Part shown: positions 36,975 through 43,813 of the stretch, in pieces
Position numbering within the stretch: position 1 is the stretch's first letter
Layout: every line of letters starts with the position of its first letter
NCBI GenBank assembly: GCA_021818905.1
Contig: JAKASS010000004.1
Coordinates: 1 to 64,000 of the forward strand
DNA from: Nanobdellota archaeon
Lineage (GTDB): Archaea; Nanobdellota; Nanobdellia; Parvarchaeales; Parvarchaeaceae
Reading direction: 5' to 3'
Length of the DNA stretch: 64,000 nucleotides
Program-made: the position numbers and the translations under genes
Notes under the pieces: model-generated
What the model saw: only the letters and a program-made list of their open reading frames with translations
Databases searched by the model: none
What the model was told of the DNA's origin: nothing

Positions 36975-36986
36975 TAAATAAAGATT

Positions 36987-37151
36987 ATGTTCAACAAAAA
37001 AGGCCAGGCAAGAATGCCCTCATCATTTGGTGGGTTGGTGCAGTATTACTCTGAATACAAAAGCAAGATAACTTTGAAGCCAGAGTATGTAATAGTGTTA
37101 GGGATCGTCCTAGTCACTATAGTAGTTGTCTTAGAAGCAGCATTTGGATAA
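36987..37151 (+). CDS. secG: Preprotein translocase subunit Sec61-beta (archaeal SecG)
   Basis: The 54-residue frame encodes MFNKKGQARMPSSFGGLVQY, then a short linker (SEYKSKITLKPEYV) and a single C-terminal helix (VIVLGIVLVTIVVVLEAA). The MPSS-x-x-G-L motif followed by a tail anchor is diagnostic of archaeal Sec61-beta, the small subunit of the SecYEG channel. It lies just after the nitroreductase gene. A hairpin with a following T-rich run sits ten bases after the stop. Confidence 0.9.
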   Translation: MFNKKGQARMPSSFGGLVQYYSEYKSKITLKPEYVIVLGIVLVTIVVVLEAAFG

Positions 37152-37160
37152 ACAAAAAAT

Positions 37161-37204
37161 AAAAGATGGCTTTTATGTCCGAGTACTCACAAAAACCATC
37201 TTTT
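37161..37204 (+). terminator. Hairpin after secG, likely transcription terminator
   Basis: AAAAGATGG (37161-37169) pairs perfectly with CCATCTTTT (37196-37204), with an unpaired centre, and T/A-rich sequence follows. It lies ten bases past the secG stop and between convergent genes, so it could end transcription from both sides. A small RNA is a less likely alternative. Confidence 0.5.
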
Positions 37205-37279
37205 AATTTAATAATTAAATTGAATTTTATCTATTAAAAAACTCTCTGGAAACTATTGGAAACTATCCTTAGCTCATTT

Positions 37280-37609
37280 TTAAGGTTTTTTCGATAGAAA
37301 CGTTTCTAAATCCTCTCCGTCGGTTTTTGAAACTATGCTTTGAGGAGACATTACCCTCGTTACATTTCTTCCGAAGTCGACTACAAGCATAAAAGGAAAT
37401 CCTTCGTAATTTTTGTCTTCGTAGCCGTAATAATAAAATCTGTCTCTACTCGTGGATTTTATCTGAAAGAATATGCAATGCCCGTTCTTGAATGCTATAA
37501 GGTCATATTCTCCGAGGCTGCCGCCTGCTCTAATCACTTTCCAGCCGCGTTCAATCAGAATAAGTTTTACTTTTCTTTCTATTCTATAGCCCTTTACTTT
37601 ATTTAGCAT
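37280..37609 (-). CDS. hjc: Holliday junction resolvase Hjc family (altered active site)
   Basis: The 109-residue protein has the Hjc layout: KGYRIERKVKLILIERGW with the first acidic residue, AGGSLGEYDLIAFKNG with the catalytic Asp, then IFFQIKSTSRDRFYY. In characterised Hjc enzymes the last motif is E-x-K; here it reads Q-I-K, so one metal ligand is changed. The enzyme resolves four-way junctions in recombination. Overall fold is well preserved, so either the mutation is tolerated or the protein is a structure-specific binder. Start ATG 37609 lies two bases from the next gene. Confidence 0.85.
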   Translation of the reverse strand: MLNKVKGYRIERKVKLILIERGWKVIRAGGSLGEYDLIAFKNGHCIFFQIKSTSRDRFYYYGYEDKNYEGFPFMLVVDFGRNVTRVMSPQSIVSKTDGEDLETFLSKKP

Positions 37610-37610
37610 G

Positions 37611-38579
37611 CTAAATTCTTTTTATTTTGTTGGTCTTGCCTAGAGATTGAAGTCTAATTAGCCTGAACCTAGAAAGCTTTGAAAGTATCTTGCTCATCTT
37701 AGATTTGGAGAAACCGCTCGCTGCTATAAGGTCTTTTTGCGCGGTAGATTTACCCGGCTTTATCATCTTAAGAACTTTGCTTTCATCGTCATTCAATAAT
37801 TTTATAAACGGATTTAGTCTTTTTGGGGACACAGCTGGCACGGTGGACCAATGTTTAGATCTCATCAATATTATCAAAGCTATAATTATTCCTATTACGA
37901 CTATGCCCGCAATAAAATACGAAGTAGCCGGTTGAGATGCCGGCGCAGGAAAACTTGCCGAATATGAAACCGTGAAGAACCATTCGCCGGGCGTGTTGAA
38001 AGAGGCCCAACTAACTTCCTTGTTATTGCCTGTTAAGTTTGATACTGCATATTTAGGATTGTACGATATTAAACCGGCGCCCGAAGGTAATACTATAATC
38101 GTTCTAAGCAGTGTCGGGCTAAAGGCTATGAATGTAAACGTCGAATTAAACTGTGAACTCTCGGTATAACTTGTCGTAAATGAATAAGATAATGTAAAAA
38201 TGTCTGCGCTATTTACGTTGGGTATTTCAAGTATGGTACAAGTTCGGGATAAATTTAGCGTCGTACATTGAGAGGATGGTATCTCGCTGAAAGTATAAGG
38301 CTGACCAGTCAGGAACAATTTTATGTCTGCTGCATAATCTGGCAGCGTCAGGTTTATTTCCCCGCTTCCATTGTAATTAAACGTATATTCCACGCTGGAG
38401 GTAGCCGATGTTTGGGATTGCTGTGTTATTGTATTTGTTATGTTTACGTAAGCTACTCCTGCGCCACTGACCCCTGCCGGTAAACTAGAAGCGAATGAAT
38501 TTTCTACGCTCCCGTGACTTAAGCCTAGAAAAAGAAAAAGCGACGCTATTACAACGAAAATAATCACTCGGGTTTTCAT
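37611..38579 (-). CDS. Membrane-associated protein with C-terminal winged-helix domain (COG2512-like)
   Basis: The 322-residue protein has an N-terminal signal sequence (VIIFVVIASLFLFLGLSHG), a strand-rich extracytoplasmic region (about 25-215), one membrane helix (FIAGIVVIGIIIALIILM) and a cytoplasmic winged-helix domain (DDESKVLKMIKPGKSTAQKD onward). This layout is known from archaeal membrane-bound predicted regulators. It could sense an outside cue and act on DNA. It begins 78 bases from a 9-bp target duplication of a mobile unit, and the region holding its promoter is next to the insertion. Confidence 0.7.
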   Translation of the reverse strand: MKTRVIIFVVIASLFLFLGLSHGSVENSFASSLPAGVSGAGVAYVNITNTITQQSQTSATSSVEYTFNYNGSGEINLTLPDYAADIKLFLTGQPYTFSEIPSSQCTTLNLSRTCTILEIPNVNSADIFTLSYSFTTSYTESSQFNSTFTFIAFSPTLLRTIIVLPSGAGLISYNPKYAVSNLTGNNKEVSWASFNTPGEWFFTVSYSASFPAPASQPATSYFIAGIVVIGIIIALIILMRSKHWSTVPAVSPKRLNPFIKLLNDDESKVLKMIKPGKSTAQKDLIAASGFSKSKMSKILSKLSRFRLIRLQSLGKTNKIKRI

Positions 38580-38649
38580 ACGTTATTATACAAAACGTTG
38601 ATATAAATGTGTTTTTGGTGGCTGCTATAATAGAACTAGCTATTCACAA

Positions 38650-39567
38650 CTATGTCAAAGGGTTATGGCTCTGTAGAAATCCTATGATAATAATATAAGC
38701 AAGCTGTATGAATCGCCGGATGTCGTAGATTACGTCGATCACCTTCACTTCCTTTATCTTGTTCCAATGCAGCCTGCTGCCCAAGGTGGAGCCGAACTTC
38801 CTCTTCTCCACGGAGTTGACAGTCTCCACAAGGCTTCGTTTGTGGTACTCGTCGAGTGGAAAGTCCGTCTTCATCAGCTTTCTCCATCTTCCCCTGGTCT
38901 TCCATACGGGAACGTCTTCATTCCTTGCAGGAATGATAGATCCTGCGTGGAGCTTCTCCCTTGAAAATTGGTGATTTCTCTCCGGATCGTATCCTTTATC
39001 GGCCAGTATCCTATCGATCTTTACTATTTCAGCGGCTTTCTTCATGAGTGGTCTGAAGGTCTTATTGTCGCTTTCATATCTTCGGTTGGAGGAAGAAGCG
39101 GCTATCGCTTTCGTCTTCGGGTCTACGACGATGGAATGCTTGGTAAACTCACTTATACGCCGTTCTTCGCCTATTCTCCACAAGTAATGGTAGGAAGCAT
39201 TGCGTTCGTCGTATCCGGTGGAGTCTATCGCTGCGTCCATCCTTCCTATCCCGAACAGTCCGAACGCCAAGGACAGCATCGCATCCCATACTCGCATCGG
39301 TATCCGTTTGAAGAACTTCTGCAGTGTCGTATAATGGGGGACATTATCGAAGTCAAACAACCCTTTAAGCTCTTCCAGCTCGTCTACGACGTCCCGATAA
39401 GGCTTTCTCTCGTGTCTCATCAGGCAGATGCAGGCTGCCAGCTGTGGCTGCGTGTACGTCTTCTTGGAGAACTTGTTCGAGAAGGGCGACAACGCTCTCC
39501 CCGCTACGCCCAATACGATGGACGCAAATCTTTTATAGTAAGACTCCCTTCTCTTTTTCATAAGCAC
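38650..39567 (-). CDS. IS5-family (IS903-like) DDE transposase
   Basis: The 305-residue transposase has the DDE residues in DAAIDSTGYD, ADKGYDPERNHQF and RSLVETVNSVEKRKFG (YHKRSLVETVNSVEK). The start is GTG 39567 or ATG 39561. The reading frame runs through the left inverted repeat and out of the element: its stop lies at 38650, in the neighbouring DNA and upstream of the 9-bp duplication, so the last residues (SHNPLT) come from the target site. The protein appears intact. Confidence 0.92.
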   Translation of the reverse strand: MLMKKRRESYYKRFASIVLGVAGRALSPFSNKFSKKTYTQPQLAACICLMRHERKPYRDVVDELEELKGLFDFDNVPHYTTLQKFFKRIPMRVWDAMLSLAFGLFGIGRMDAAIDSTGYDERNASYHYLWRIGEERRISEFTKHSIVVDPKTKAIAASSSNRRYESDNKTFRPLMKKAAEIVKIDRILADKGYDPERNHQFSREKLHAGSIIPARNEDVPVWKTRGRWRKLMKTDFPLDEYHKRSLVETVNSVEKRKFGSTLGSRLHWNKIKEVKVIDVIYDIRRFIQLAYIIIIGFLQSHNPLT

Positions 39568-39632
39568 CTCTTTTTTGTTTATTTCCTATAATCATCAAGG
39601 AGGTGCTTACTTTAGAGGATTTCTACAGAGCC
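38667..39632 (-). mobile_element. Complete IS5-family insertion sequence (IS903-like), 966 bp
   Basis: The ends are 17-bp perfect inverted repeats: GGCTCTGTAGAAATCCT (38667-38683) and its reverse complement (39616-39632). The repeat resembles the IS903 end, and 9-bp duplications are the rule for that group. Flanks of this single IS do not match each other, but AAGGGTTAT at 38658-38666 matches the flank of a lone right end at 41754. It forms the left end of the larger mobile unit. Related copies or ends occur at 47173-47205, 48311-48389, 61429-61446 and 63958-64000. Confidence 0.9.
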
Positions 39633-39647
39633 CAAAAAATATATTCC

Positions 39648-40759
39648 GTTGCATAACTCAGTGATGACCTTATAGCTCATCATAGTGATCCTCCTTTCTT
39701 TGCGTCGTCGACGCGTCTGCATCAGATCTTCAACAACGAGTTATACAACAGCAGCTTCAGGGTCATCTCGTTCTTCACCTTCTTCCATACGCGGGAAGAA
39801 GCGTGGCTCCCGTATACCCGTTTGAAGGCGGAGAAGAACGATTCAATCAGCCATCTTCTGCCGTATCCGACCTTCTCCTTCCATTTCTTCTGGTAGTAGC
39901 GCATCACTTCACGTTCATTGAAGAGTACGGTGCCATCGGTGACGGGAGGATGCTTCCTCTCAAGATGACCGTGGGGAAGCAGGCTGAACTGCTCCATCAC
40001 CGCCTTCTTCCTAGGAAGACAGCCCGGGGCGGTGGGAGAGGCGGTCTGTCTTATCTTTATCCCGGACCGTATGCCGTGCTTATCAAGGAATGAAAAGTTA
40101 TCCTTCGCATCGTAGGCTCCGTCGGCGTAGACGGTATCGCCCCTTCTTGCGGCTTCCCTGATCATGGCAAGGGACTTCCTGTTGTCGGCCACGTGCTCGG
40201 AAGTCAGCCTAAAGTCCACGATCTCCATCTCCTCCACGTCTATCATCGCGTGCAGCTTGTGGAACTTAGGCTTGGAACCATACCTGGAATCCCTATATCC
40301 TCCGCGATCGGAGACGGATATCCCCGTGGCGTCTATGGCGAGGAGCCTGCCTTTCCTTTCGCTTTTGGTGACCGTCCATTCGAGTCTTATCGTGGATAAC
40401 CTTCTGTCTATAGTGGTATGGTCGGGAGAATAGCCATACATCCTTCTCACTAAAGCTTCGGTCTGCCTTAGCTTTGGGCAGAAACAGGACCTGAAGAAGC
40501 TTATCGCCATTATCAGGTCGTCCGAATAAAGGAAAGGCCTTCCTTCCTTTCCTTTATTCATCACGGTAAGTCTTTGCGGTTCTTTATGCAAAACGCGATC
40601 TATTTTAGCTATCACCGTCTCAGATCTTCGTTGGAGGCTGTCCTTCTTTTCCATGTTTTTCACCTGGTTTGAAGGATCTCCTCCACAAAGATCCTTTTTT
40701 TAGCTTGTTAGAAGCCATATCCTTGTAGATACGGCTATTCTATTAATGAGTTATGCAAC
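39648..40759 (-). mobile_element. Second insertion sequence, nested in the mobile unit
   Basis: GTTGCATAACTCA (39648-39660) and TGAGTTATGCAAC (40747-40759) are perfect 13-bp inverted repeats around one transposase gene. It is an IS5-family element of another subgroup, unrelated in ends to the neighbouring IS. I see no clear target duplication. It lies within the cargo portion of the composite unit, so it arrived later or was captured. Similar end-like sequences occur at about 63688-63701 and 63847-63860. Confidence 0.8.
39722..40663 (-). CDS. IS5-like transposase of the nested IS
   Basis: The 313-residue protein has DDE residues in LLAIDATGISVSDRGG, TVYADGAYDAKDN and GRRWLIESFFSAFKRVYG. The N-terminal RPFLYSDDLIMAISFFR and RMYGYSPDHTTIDRRL match a helical DNA-binding domain. 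It is full length and uninterrupted, so the nested element may be active. Its promoter and inverted repeat lie immediately upstream (40664-40759). Confidence 0.9.
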   Translation of the reverse strand: MKNMEKKDSLQRRSETVIAKIDRVLHKEPQRLTVMNKGKEGRPFLYSDDLIMAISFFRSCFCPKLRQTEALVRRMYGYSPDHTTIDRRLSTIRLEWTVTKSERKGRLLAIDATGISVSDRGGYRDSRYGSKPKFHKLHAMIDVEEMEIVDFRLTSEHVADNRKSLAMIREAARRGDTVYADGAYDAKDNFSFLDKHGIRSGIKIRQTASPTAPGCLPRKKAVMEQFSLLPHGHLERKHPPVTDGTVLFNEREVMRYYQKKWKEKVGYGRRWLIESFFSAFKRVYGSHASSRVWKKVKNEMTLKLLLYNSLLKI

Positions 40760-40780
40760 CGAATACGAAGCGATAAAAGC

Positions 40781-40824
40781 TTTATATATTAGTTCACTTC
40801 ATAGGAACAATTAAACTAAGGAGG
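40781..40824 (+). promoter_or_regulatory. TATA box and Shine-Dalgarno of the mobile-unit cargo gene
   Basis: TTTATATATT at 40781-40790 lies 45-55 bases before ATG 40836, and AAGGAGG at 40818-40824 is 11 bases before it. The layout copies that of the 2120 gene. Confidence 0.5.
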
Positions 40825-40835
40825 TTTAACGAATT

Positions 40836-41585
40836 ATGGAAAATGAAAAAAAGGGCAAAAAAGGATTGTCGCAGATACTGTTTGGAATACCAAGAAAAGA
40901 AGTGGTAAACGGCTATAAATTCTTATCTCAAGACATGAGAAGCCGGTATGGCGATCGCCCACGATGGTCGCTGGGCGTTCCGCTCACTTATGACGGCAAA
41001 ATCAGACCCTGCAGTAGCGGTTTCCACGCTTCGCTGGATCTGTATTCAGCCTATAGAAATTCTCCGATAGGGGACCGTCTTTTCGAGGTGGAAGCGCGCG
41101 GAGTCGTCGAAGGCAAAGACGGTCTGTTCGCAGCCCGCGAAATGACACTCGTGAGAGAGATCGATTTGGAAAGCTTGTCGATAGACTACGCCATAAATTG
41201 CGCTAAGCACGTCCTTCGTCACTATGAGGAAATATATCCGGGAGACGATCGACCGAGAAAAGCGATAGAAGCCGCGGAGAACTATCTGAATAGTCCTTCC
41301 GAAAAGAACCGGTCTGCTGCTAGGTCTGCTGATTGGTCTGCTGAGTCTGCTGCTGAGTCTGCTGCTAGGTCTGCTGATTGGTCTGCTTGGTCTGCTGCTA
41401 GGTCTGCTGATTGGTCTGCTTGGTCTGCTGCTAGGTCTGCTGATTGGTCTGATTGGTCTGCTTGGTCTGTTGCTAAGTCTGCTGCTAAGTCTGCTGCTGA
41501 GTCTGCTGGGTGGTTTAATAATGGGTTTTCTGAAGAGGAAAAATGGCAGAAGAAGTTGCTTGAAGAGTTAGTAAAGAAATACTGA
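40836..41585 (+). CDS. Repeat protein carried by the mobile unit (DUF7666-like start, Imm-like repeats)
   Basis: The 249-residue cargo protein has three parts. Residues 25-125 resemble DUF7666-type domains: GVPLTYDGKIRPCSSGFHAS (the C..GFHA motif), RLFEVEARGVV and AAREMTLVREI. Residues 126-155 have CAKHVLRHYEEIYPGDDRPR and KAIEAAENYL, known from small immunity-like proteins with similar repeats. Residues about 160-225 are repeats of SA-x-x (SAARSADWSAWSAARSADW). It ends with a charged helix. Functions of these families are not established; phage and mobile DNA are their common settings. Confidence 0.65.
   Translation: MENEKKGKKGLSQILFGIPRKEVVNGYKFLSQDMRSRYGDRPRWSLGVPLTYDGKIRPCSSGFHASLDLYSAYRNSPIGDRLFEVEARGVVEGKDGLFAAREMTLVREIDLESLSIDYAINCAKHVLRHYEEIYPGDDRPRKAIEAAENYLNSPSEKNRSAARSADWSAESAAESAARSADWSAWSAARSADWSAWSAARSADWSDWSAWSVAKSAAKSAAESAGWFNNGFSEEEKWQKKLLEELVKKY
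41313..41510 (+). repeat. 12-bp coding minisatellite (TCTGCTNNNNNN)
   Basis: About 16 near-repeats of TCTGCT plus six variable bases encode the SA-x-x tetrapeptides of the cargo protein. Larger blocks (for example TCTGCTGATTGG followed by TCTGCTTGG) repeat in tandem. Copy number is probably variable between strains because of slippage. Confidence 0.85.
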
Positions 41586-41738
41586 CGAAAAAGCGTCTGC
41601 TCTATAAAGGGATGCGCACGATCCGCCGGGCGCAAGGTCGGGCTGATCGCAGCCATGATCATCACGACTACGCCGCCGATGATTTTGTGATCCAGATATG
41701 TGAGCGCGGAAAATAAACGCCAGATATTCATCGAAAGC

Positions 41739-41754
41739 GGATTTCTACAGAGCC
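41739..41754. repeat. Lone IS right end closing the mobile unit
   Basis: GGATTTCTACAGAGCC is the outer 16 bp of the IS right end without adjoining transposase. It is followed directly by AAGGGTTAT, the copy of the sequence before the IS left end at 38667. The adjacent inner DNA (41586-41738) shows no gene that I trust. Confidence 0.8.
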
Positions 41755-41769
41755 AAGGGTTATAAAAGA

Positions 41770-41777
41770 TTTAAATA
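41770..41777 (+). promoter_or_regulatory. TATA box of the eL43-rpoP-pcc1-pfdB operon
   Basis: TTTAAATA, with the purine-rich AAAAGA BRE-like stretch before it, lies 25 bases before the eL43 ATG at 41802. The mobile unit ends only a few bases upstream of the element. Confidence 0.55.
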
Positions 41778-41801
41778 GGAGTAAAAATAAAAAGAAGAGA
41801 T

Positions 41802-41999
41802 ATGAGAACGCCCAGATATGGAGTCGGAGTAAGGAAAAGACTGGACGAAGTACACAAACAAAGAAGCCAAAAATACCAATGCCCTAGATGCAAGAAACTT
41901 ACGATGAAAAGAGTTTACAGCGGCGTTTGGAAGTGCAACAAATGCGGCCTAGAGGTAGCTGACAATGCTTACTCTATGTCGATAAAAACAATAAGGTAG
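41802..41999 (+). CDS. rpl37ae: Large ribosomal subunit protein eL43 (L37Ae)
   Basis: The 65-residue zinc protein begins MRTPRYGVGVRKRLDEVHKQ and has the C4 zinc ribbon YQCPRCKKLTMKRV then WKCNKCGLEVADNAY. It is short relative to many L37Ae proteins (about 70-90), but has all four cysteines. It leads the conserved archaeal cluster eL43, rpoP, pcc1, pfdB with a six-base gap to rpoP. Confidence 0.96.
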   Translation: MRTPRYGVGVRKRLDEVHKQRSQKYQCPRCKKLTMKRVYSGVWKCNKCGLEVADNAYSMSIKTIR

Positions 42000-42005
42000 G
42001 ATGTT

Positions 42006-42146
42006 ATGACAAAATACAAATGTTTTTCGTGCGGCGCTTCGGTGGATTCCACCGAATTAAGGGAGTTGATAAGGTGCCCATATTGCGGGGGCCGAGTGTT
42101 GATAAAGAAACGTCCAGAAGGCGGGCATCATGTCAAAGCAAGATGA
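42006..42146 (+). CDS. rpoP: DNA-directed RNA polymerase subunit P (Rpb12-like)
   Basis: The 46-residue protein begins MTKYKCFSCGASVDSTEL and has the second cysteine pair in RCPYCGGRVLIKKRPE, forming the zinc ribbon of archaeal RpoP. The conserved R-C-P-x-C-G-x-R-x-L segment contacts RpoB/RpoC-equivalent assembly interfaces. It overlaps the start of pcc1 by 17 bases, evidence of tight co-translation. Confidence 0.94.
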   Translation: MTKYKCFSCGASVDSTELRELIRCPYCGGRVLIKKRPEGGHHVKAR

Positions 42147-42381
42147 AGGGTGCGGCATCCAGTTGACGCTGGAGGTAAAACCGAGTTCTGGTTCTTTGAA
42201 AAGCTTTGAAAACGCCTTGTCTGACAATCTACGTTCTAGCGAACGGGTCACAGTAGATACAAAAAGCGCGGATGGAAATTTATATATATCGATAAAAGCT
42301 AAAGATACTAACATATTGCGTTCTGTTGTAAACAACTATCTGAACGCGATAAAGATGTTAGAGGATACGGATAAATTATGA
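42130..42381 (+). CDS. pcc1: KEOPS complex subunit Pcc1
   Basis: The 83-residue protein is a small alpha/beta fold: an N-terminal strand (IQLTLEVKPS), an amphipathic helix (FENALSDNLR) and a second helix (VVNNYLNAIKMLED). Archaeal Pcc1 follows rpoP and precedes prefoldin beta in many genomes, and this placement makes the call. Pcc1 dimerises KEOPS, which makes t6A at position 37 of ANN-reading tRNAs. It overlaps rpoP by 17 bases and pfdB by four. Confidence 0.82.
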   Translation: MSKQDEGCGIQLTLEVKPSSGSLKSFENALSDNLRSSERVTVDTKSADGNLYISIKAKDTNILRSVVNNYLNAIKMLEDTDKL

Positions 42382-42689
42382 ACGAAGAGGATTACGAGAC
42401 TTTAAGGCAGCAATTGCAAGTCGAGATGACCCAGAAGCAGACTTTGCAGCTTCAATACAACGAGCTTAAAAGGACGCTCGACGACGTGGAAAAATCTGGC
42501 GAGGATGAGAAGCTTTTCGAGATGGTCGGCAGTATCCTCGTAAGCAAAAACAAGAAAGAGATCTCTTCTAACTTCAAGGAAAAGATGGAGATACTCGAAT
42601 TCCGGCTTAAAACGGTATCGAAATCCGTCGATGAAACGACAAAGAGACTTCAAGAAGCCCAAAAGTCGCTCGAAAAGAAGCATATCTGA
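42378..42689 (+). CDS. pfdB: Prefoldin beta subunit
   Basis: The 103-residue protein has two coiled-coil helices (about 1-45 and 65-103) separated by a short beta region (LFEMVGSILVSKNKKEI). The first helix is glutamine-rich (YETLRQQLQVEMTQKQTLQL). The E-L-K-R-T-L and MVGSI-like elements are typical. Prefoldin hands unfolded proteins to the thermosome. Last gene of the eL43 operon; a 49-base gap follows before the NUDIX gene. Confidence 0.92.
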   Translation: MNEEDYETLRQQLQVEMTQKQTLQLQYNELKRTLDDVEKSGEDEKLFEMVGSILVSKNKKEISSNFKEKMEILEFRLKTVSKSVDETTKRLQEAQKSLEKKHI

Positions 42690-42738
42690 TTTGGGCCGTA
42701 AACAAATGTTTTTATTGCCGCAGTCTTATTGATAGCAA

Positions 42739-43305
42739 ATGGCCGACGAACCGGTAGAGATATACGATAAAAACAACGAGCCGCTCGGCATCACAAAATT
42801 AAAGAGTGAAGCCCATAGGACTGGTTTGTGGCATCGTGCTGCGCATGTATGGATTTACAACGATAGGGGAGAACTGCTCATGCAGAAGAGAGCAAAAACA
42901 AAGGATCTTTTCCCGGATAGATACGATATTTCCGCTGCTGGACATGTAACTGCGGGGGAGGACCCGATATCTACAGCACTAAGGGAGACAAAGGAAGAGA
43001 TAGGCATCGACATAAAAAAGGAGGACCTGCGATTATTGGGTATAAGAAAAACGCAGATCATTTTTGAACGGATACGCAACAACGAATTCTGCTATGTGTA
43101 CATTCTAAGACTAAATTTGGATCTTAAATCCCTAAAGTTGCAAAAAGAAGAAGTGTCTGGGGTTAAAATGTTTAAGATAGACAAATTAACAGAAGACTTA
43201 AAGGCGCACCCAGACATGTTCGTGCCGCACGCCTATTTGAATGATTTGATGGCAGAAGTGCGTAGACTTACAAGAACGGGCGATATGCCGCTTAAAACAT
43301 ATTAA
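42739..43305 (+). CDS. NUDIX hydrolase
   Basis: The 188-residue protein has the NUDIX box GHVTAGEDPISTALRETKEE continuing IGID (GX5EX7REUXEEXGU). The start (VEIYDKNNEPLGITKLKSEA) and WHRAAHVWIYNDRGELLMQKR resemble the YfcD group and the isopentenyl-diphosphate isomerase branch of the superfamily. It may hydrolyse a nucleoside diphosphate derivative; isomerase activity is less likely because the catalytic cysteine/glutamate layout of Idi is not evident. Its own start lies in an AT-rich gap. Confidence 0.88.
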   Translation: MADEPVEIYDKNNEPLGITKLKSEAHRTGLWHRAAHVWIYNDRGELLMQKRAKTKDLFPDRYDISAAGHVTAGEDPISTALRETKEEIGIDIKKEDLRLLGIRKTQIIFERIRNNEFCYVYILRLNLDLKSLKLQKEEVSGVKMFKIDKLTEDLKAHPDMFVPHAYLNDLMAEVRRLTRTGDMPLKTY

Positions 43306-43313
43306 TCAGCCAG

Positions 43314-43703
43314 ATGTCTAAAGATTTCTTGTACGATCATATGACACACAAAGAAAAGCTTTTTCGGGAGAAACTTAGAATATTGTACTCCGAATTAAGA
43401 ATTGTGCAGCGCGCGATGGACAAGTATGGCGGCCTAGTATTCCAGATACGCGGCTAGGAAATATCTGTATGGTCTGCACTTATGGCGATAGCACTTGAAT
43501 CCGACAGACTTCAGATAATTCTCCTTGCCGTGCTTGCGCCGTTTATGTTCTGGGCATTTGACAGCTTGCACCGTTCAGTCCTTCTAAAAGTCTATTGTAA
43601 GTCCATCGGCATAGATCCAACTGTCTTTGCGGTCCTATCCCCACGGTCTTATTCGGGTATGATCTGGATCTGTAATTACGCATATCTTTTCGATATTCTA
43701 TAG
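43314..43703 (+). pseudogene. Small membrane protein gene interrupted by in-frame TAG
   Basis: A single frame of 129 codons runs from ATG 43314 to 43703 except for TAG at 43455-43457. Upstream it reads MSKDFLYDHMTHKEKLFREK and ends KYGGLVFQIRG; downstream it continues EISVWSALMAIALESD and a hydrophobic helix (LQIILLAVLAPFMFWAF). In the same frame, the TAG probably replaces a tryptophan TGG in an IRGW-E motif. It could be decay, sequencing error or read-through. The family is not known to me beyond this shape. Confidence 0.65.
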
Positions 43704-43813
43704 TTATATTATAAACCATAAATAACTATAGCTTTTCATCCCCCATCTTCCGAAAGGGGGATTCTCGGCGATACTAGTTAAATGCTTTTATTGTCTCTAG
43801 TTATAATAATCCT

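Larger units (their letters stand above)
38658..41763. mobile_element. Composite mobile unit with 9-bp target duplication
   Basis: The unit 38667-41754 (3088 bp) runs from the left end of the complete IS to a lone right end, and is bracketed by AAGGGTTAT at 38658-38666 and 41755-41763. It carries the IS transposase, a second IS inside (39648-40759) and a repeat-protein gene (40836-41585). The perfect 9-bp duplication indicates that the whole unit moved at once. The right junction lies seven bases before the TATA box of the eL43 operon. Confidence 0.8.

Noticed and set aside
38968-39591. Plus-strand frame of 207 codons inside the IS
   Set aside because: It is antisense to a complete DDE transposase and has no domain or promoter of its own.
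41282-41731. Long minus-strand frame of 149 codons opposite the SA-x-x repeats
   Set aside because: It is created by the 12-bp repeat, which has no stops in several frames; the plus-strand protein has a promoter, a Shine-Dalgarno and recognisable domains.
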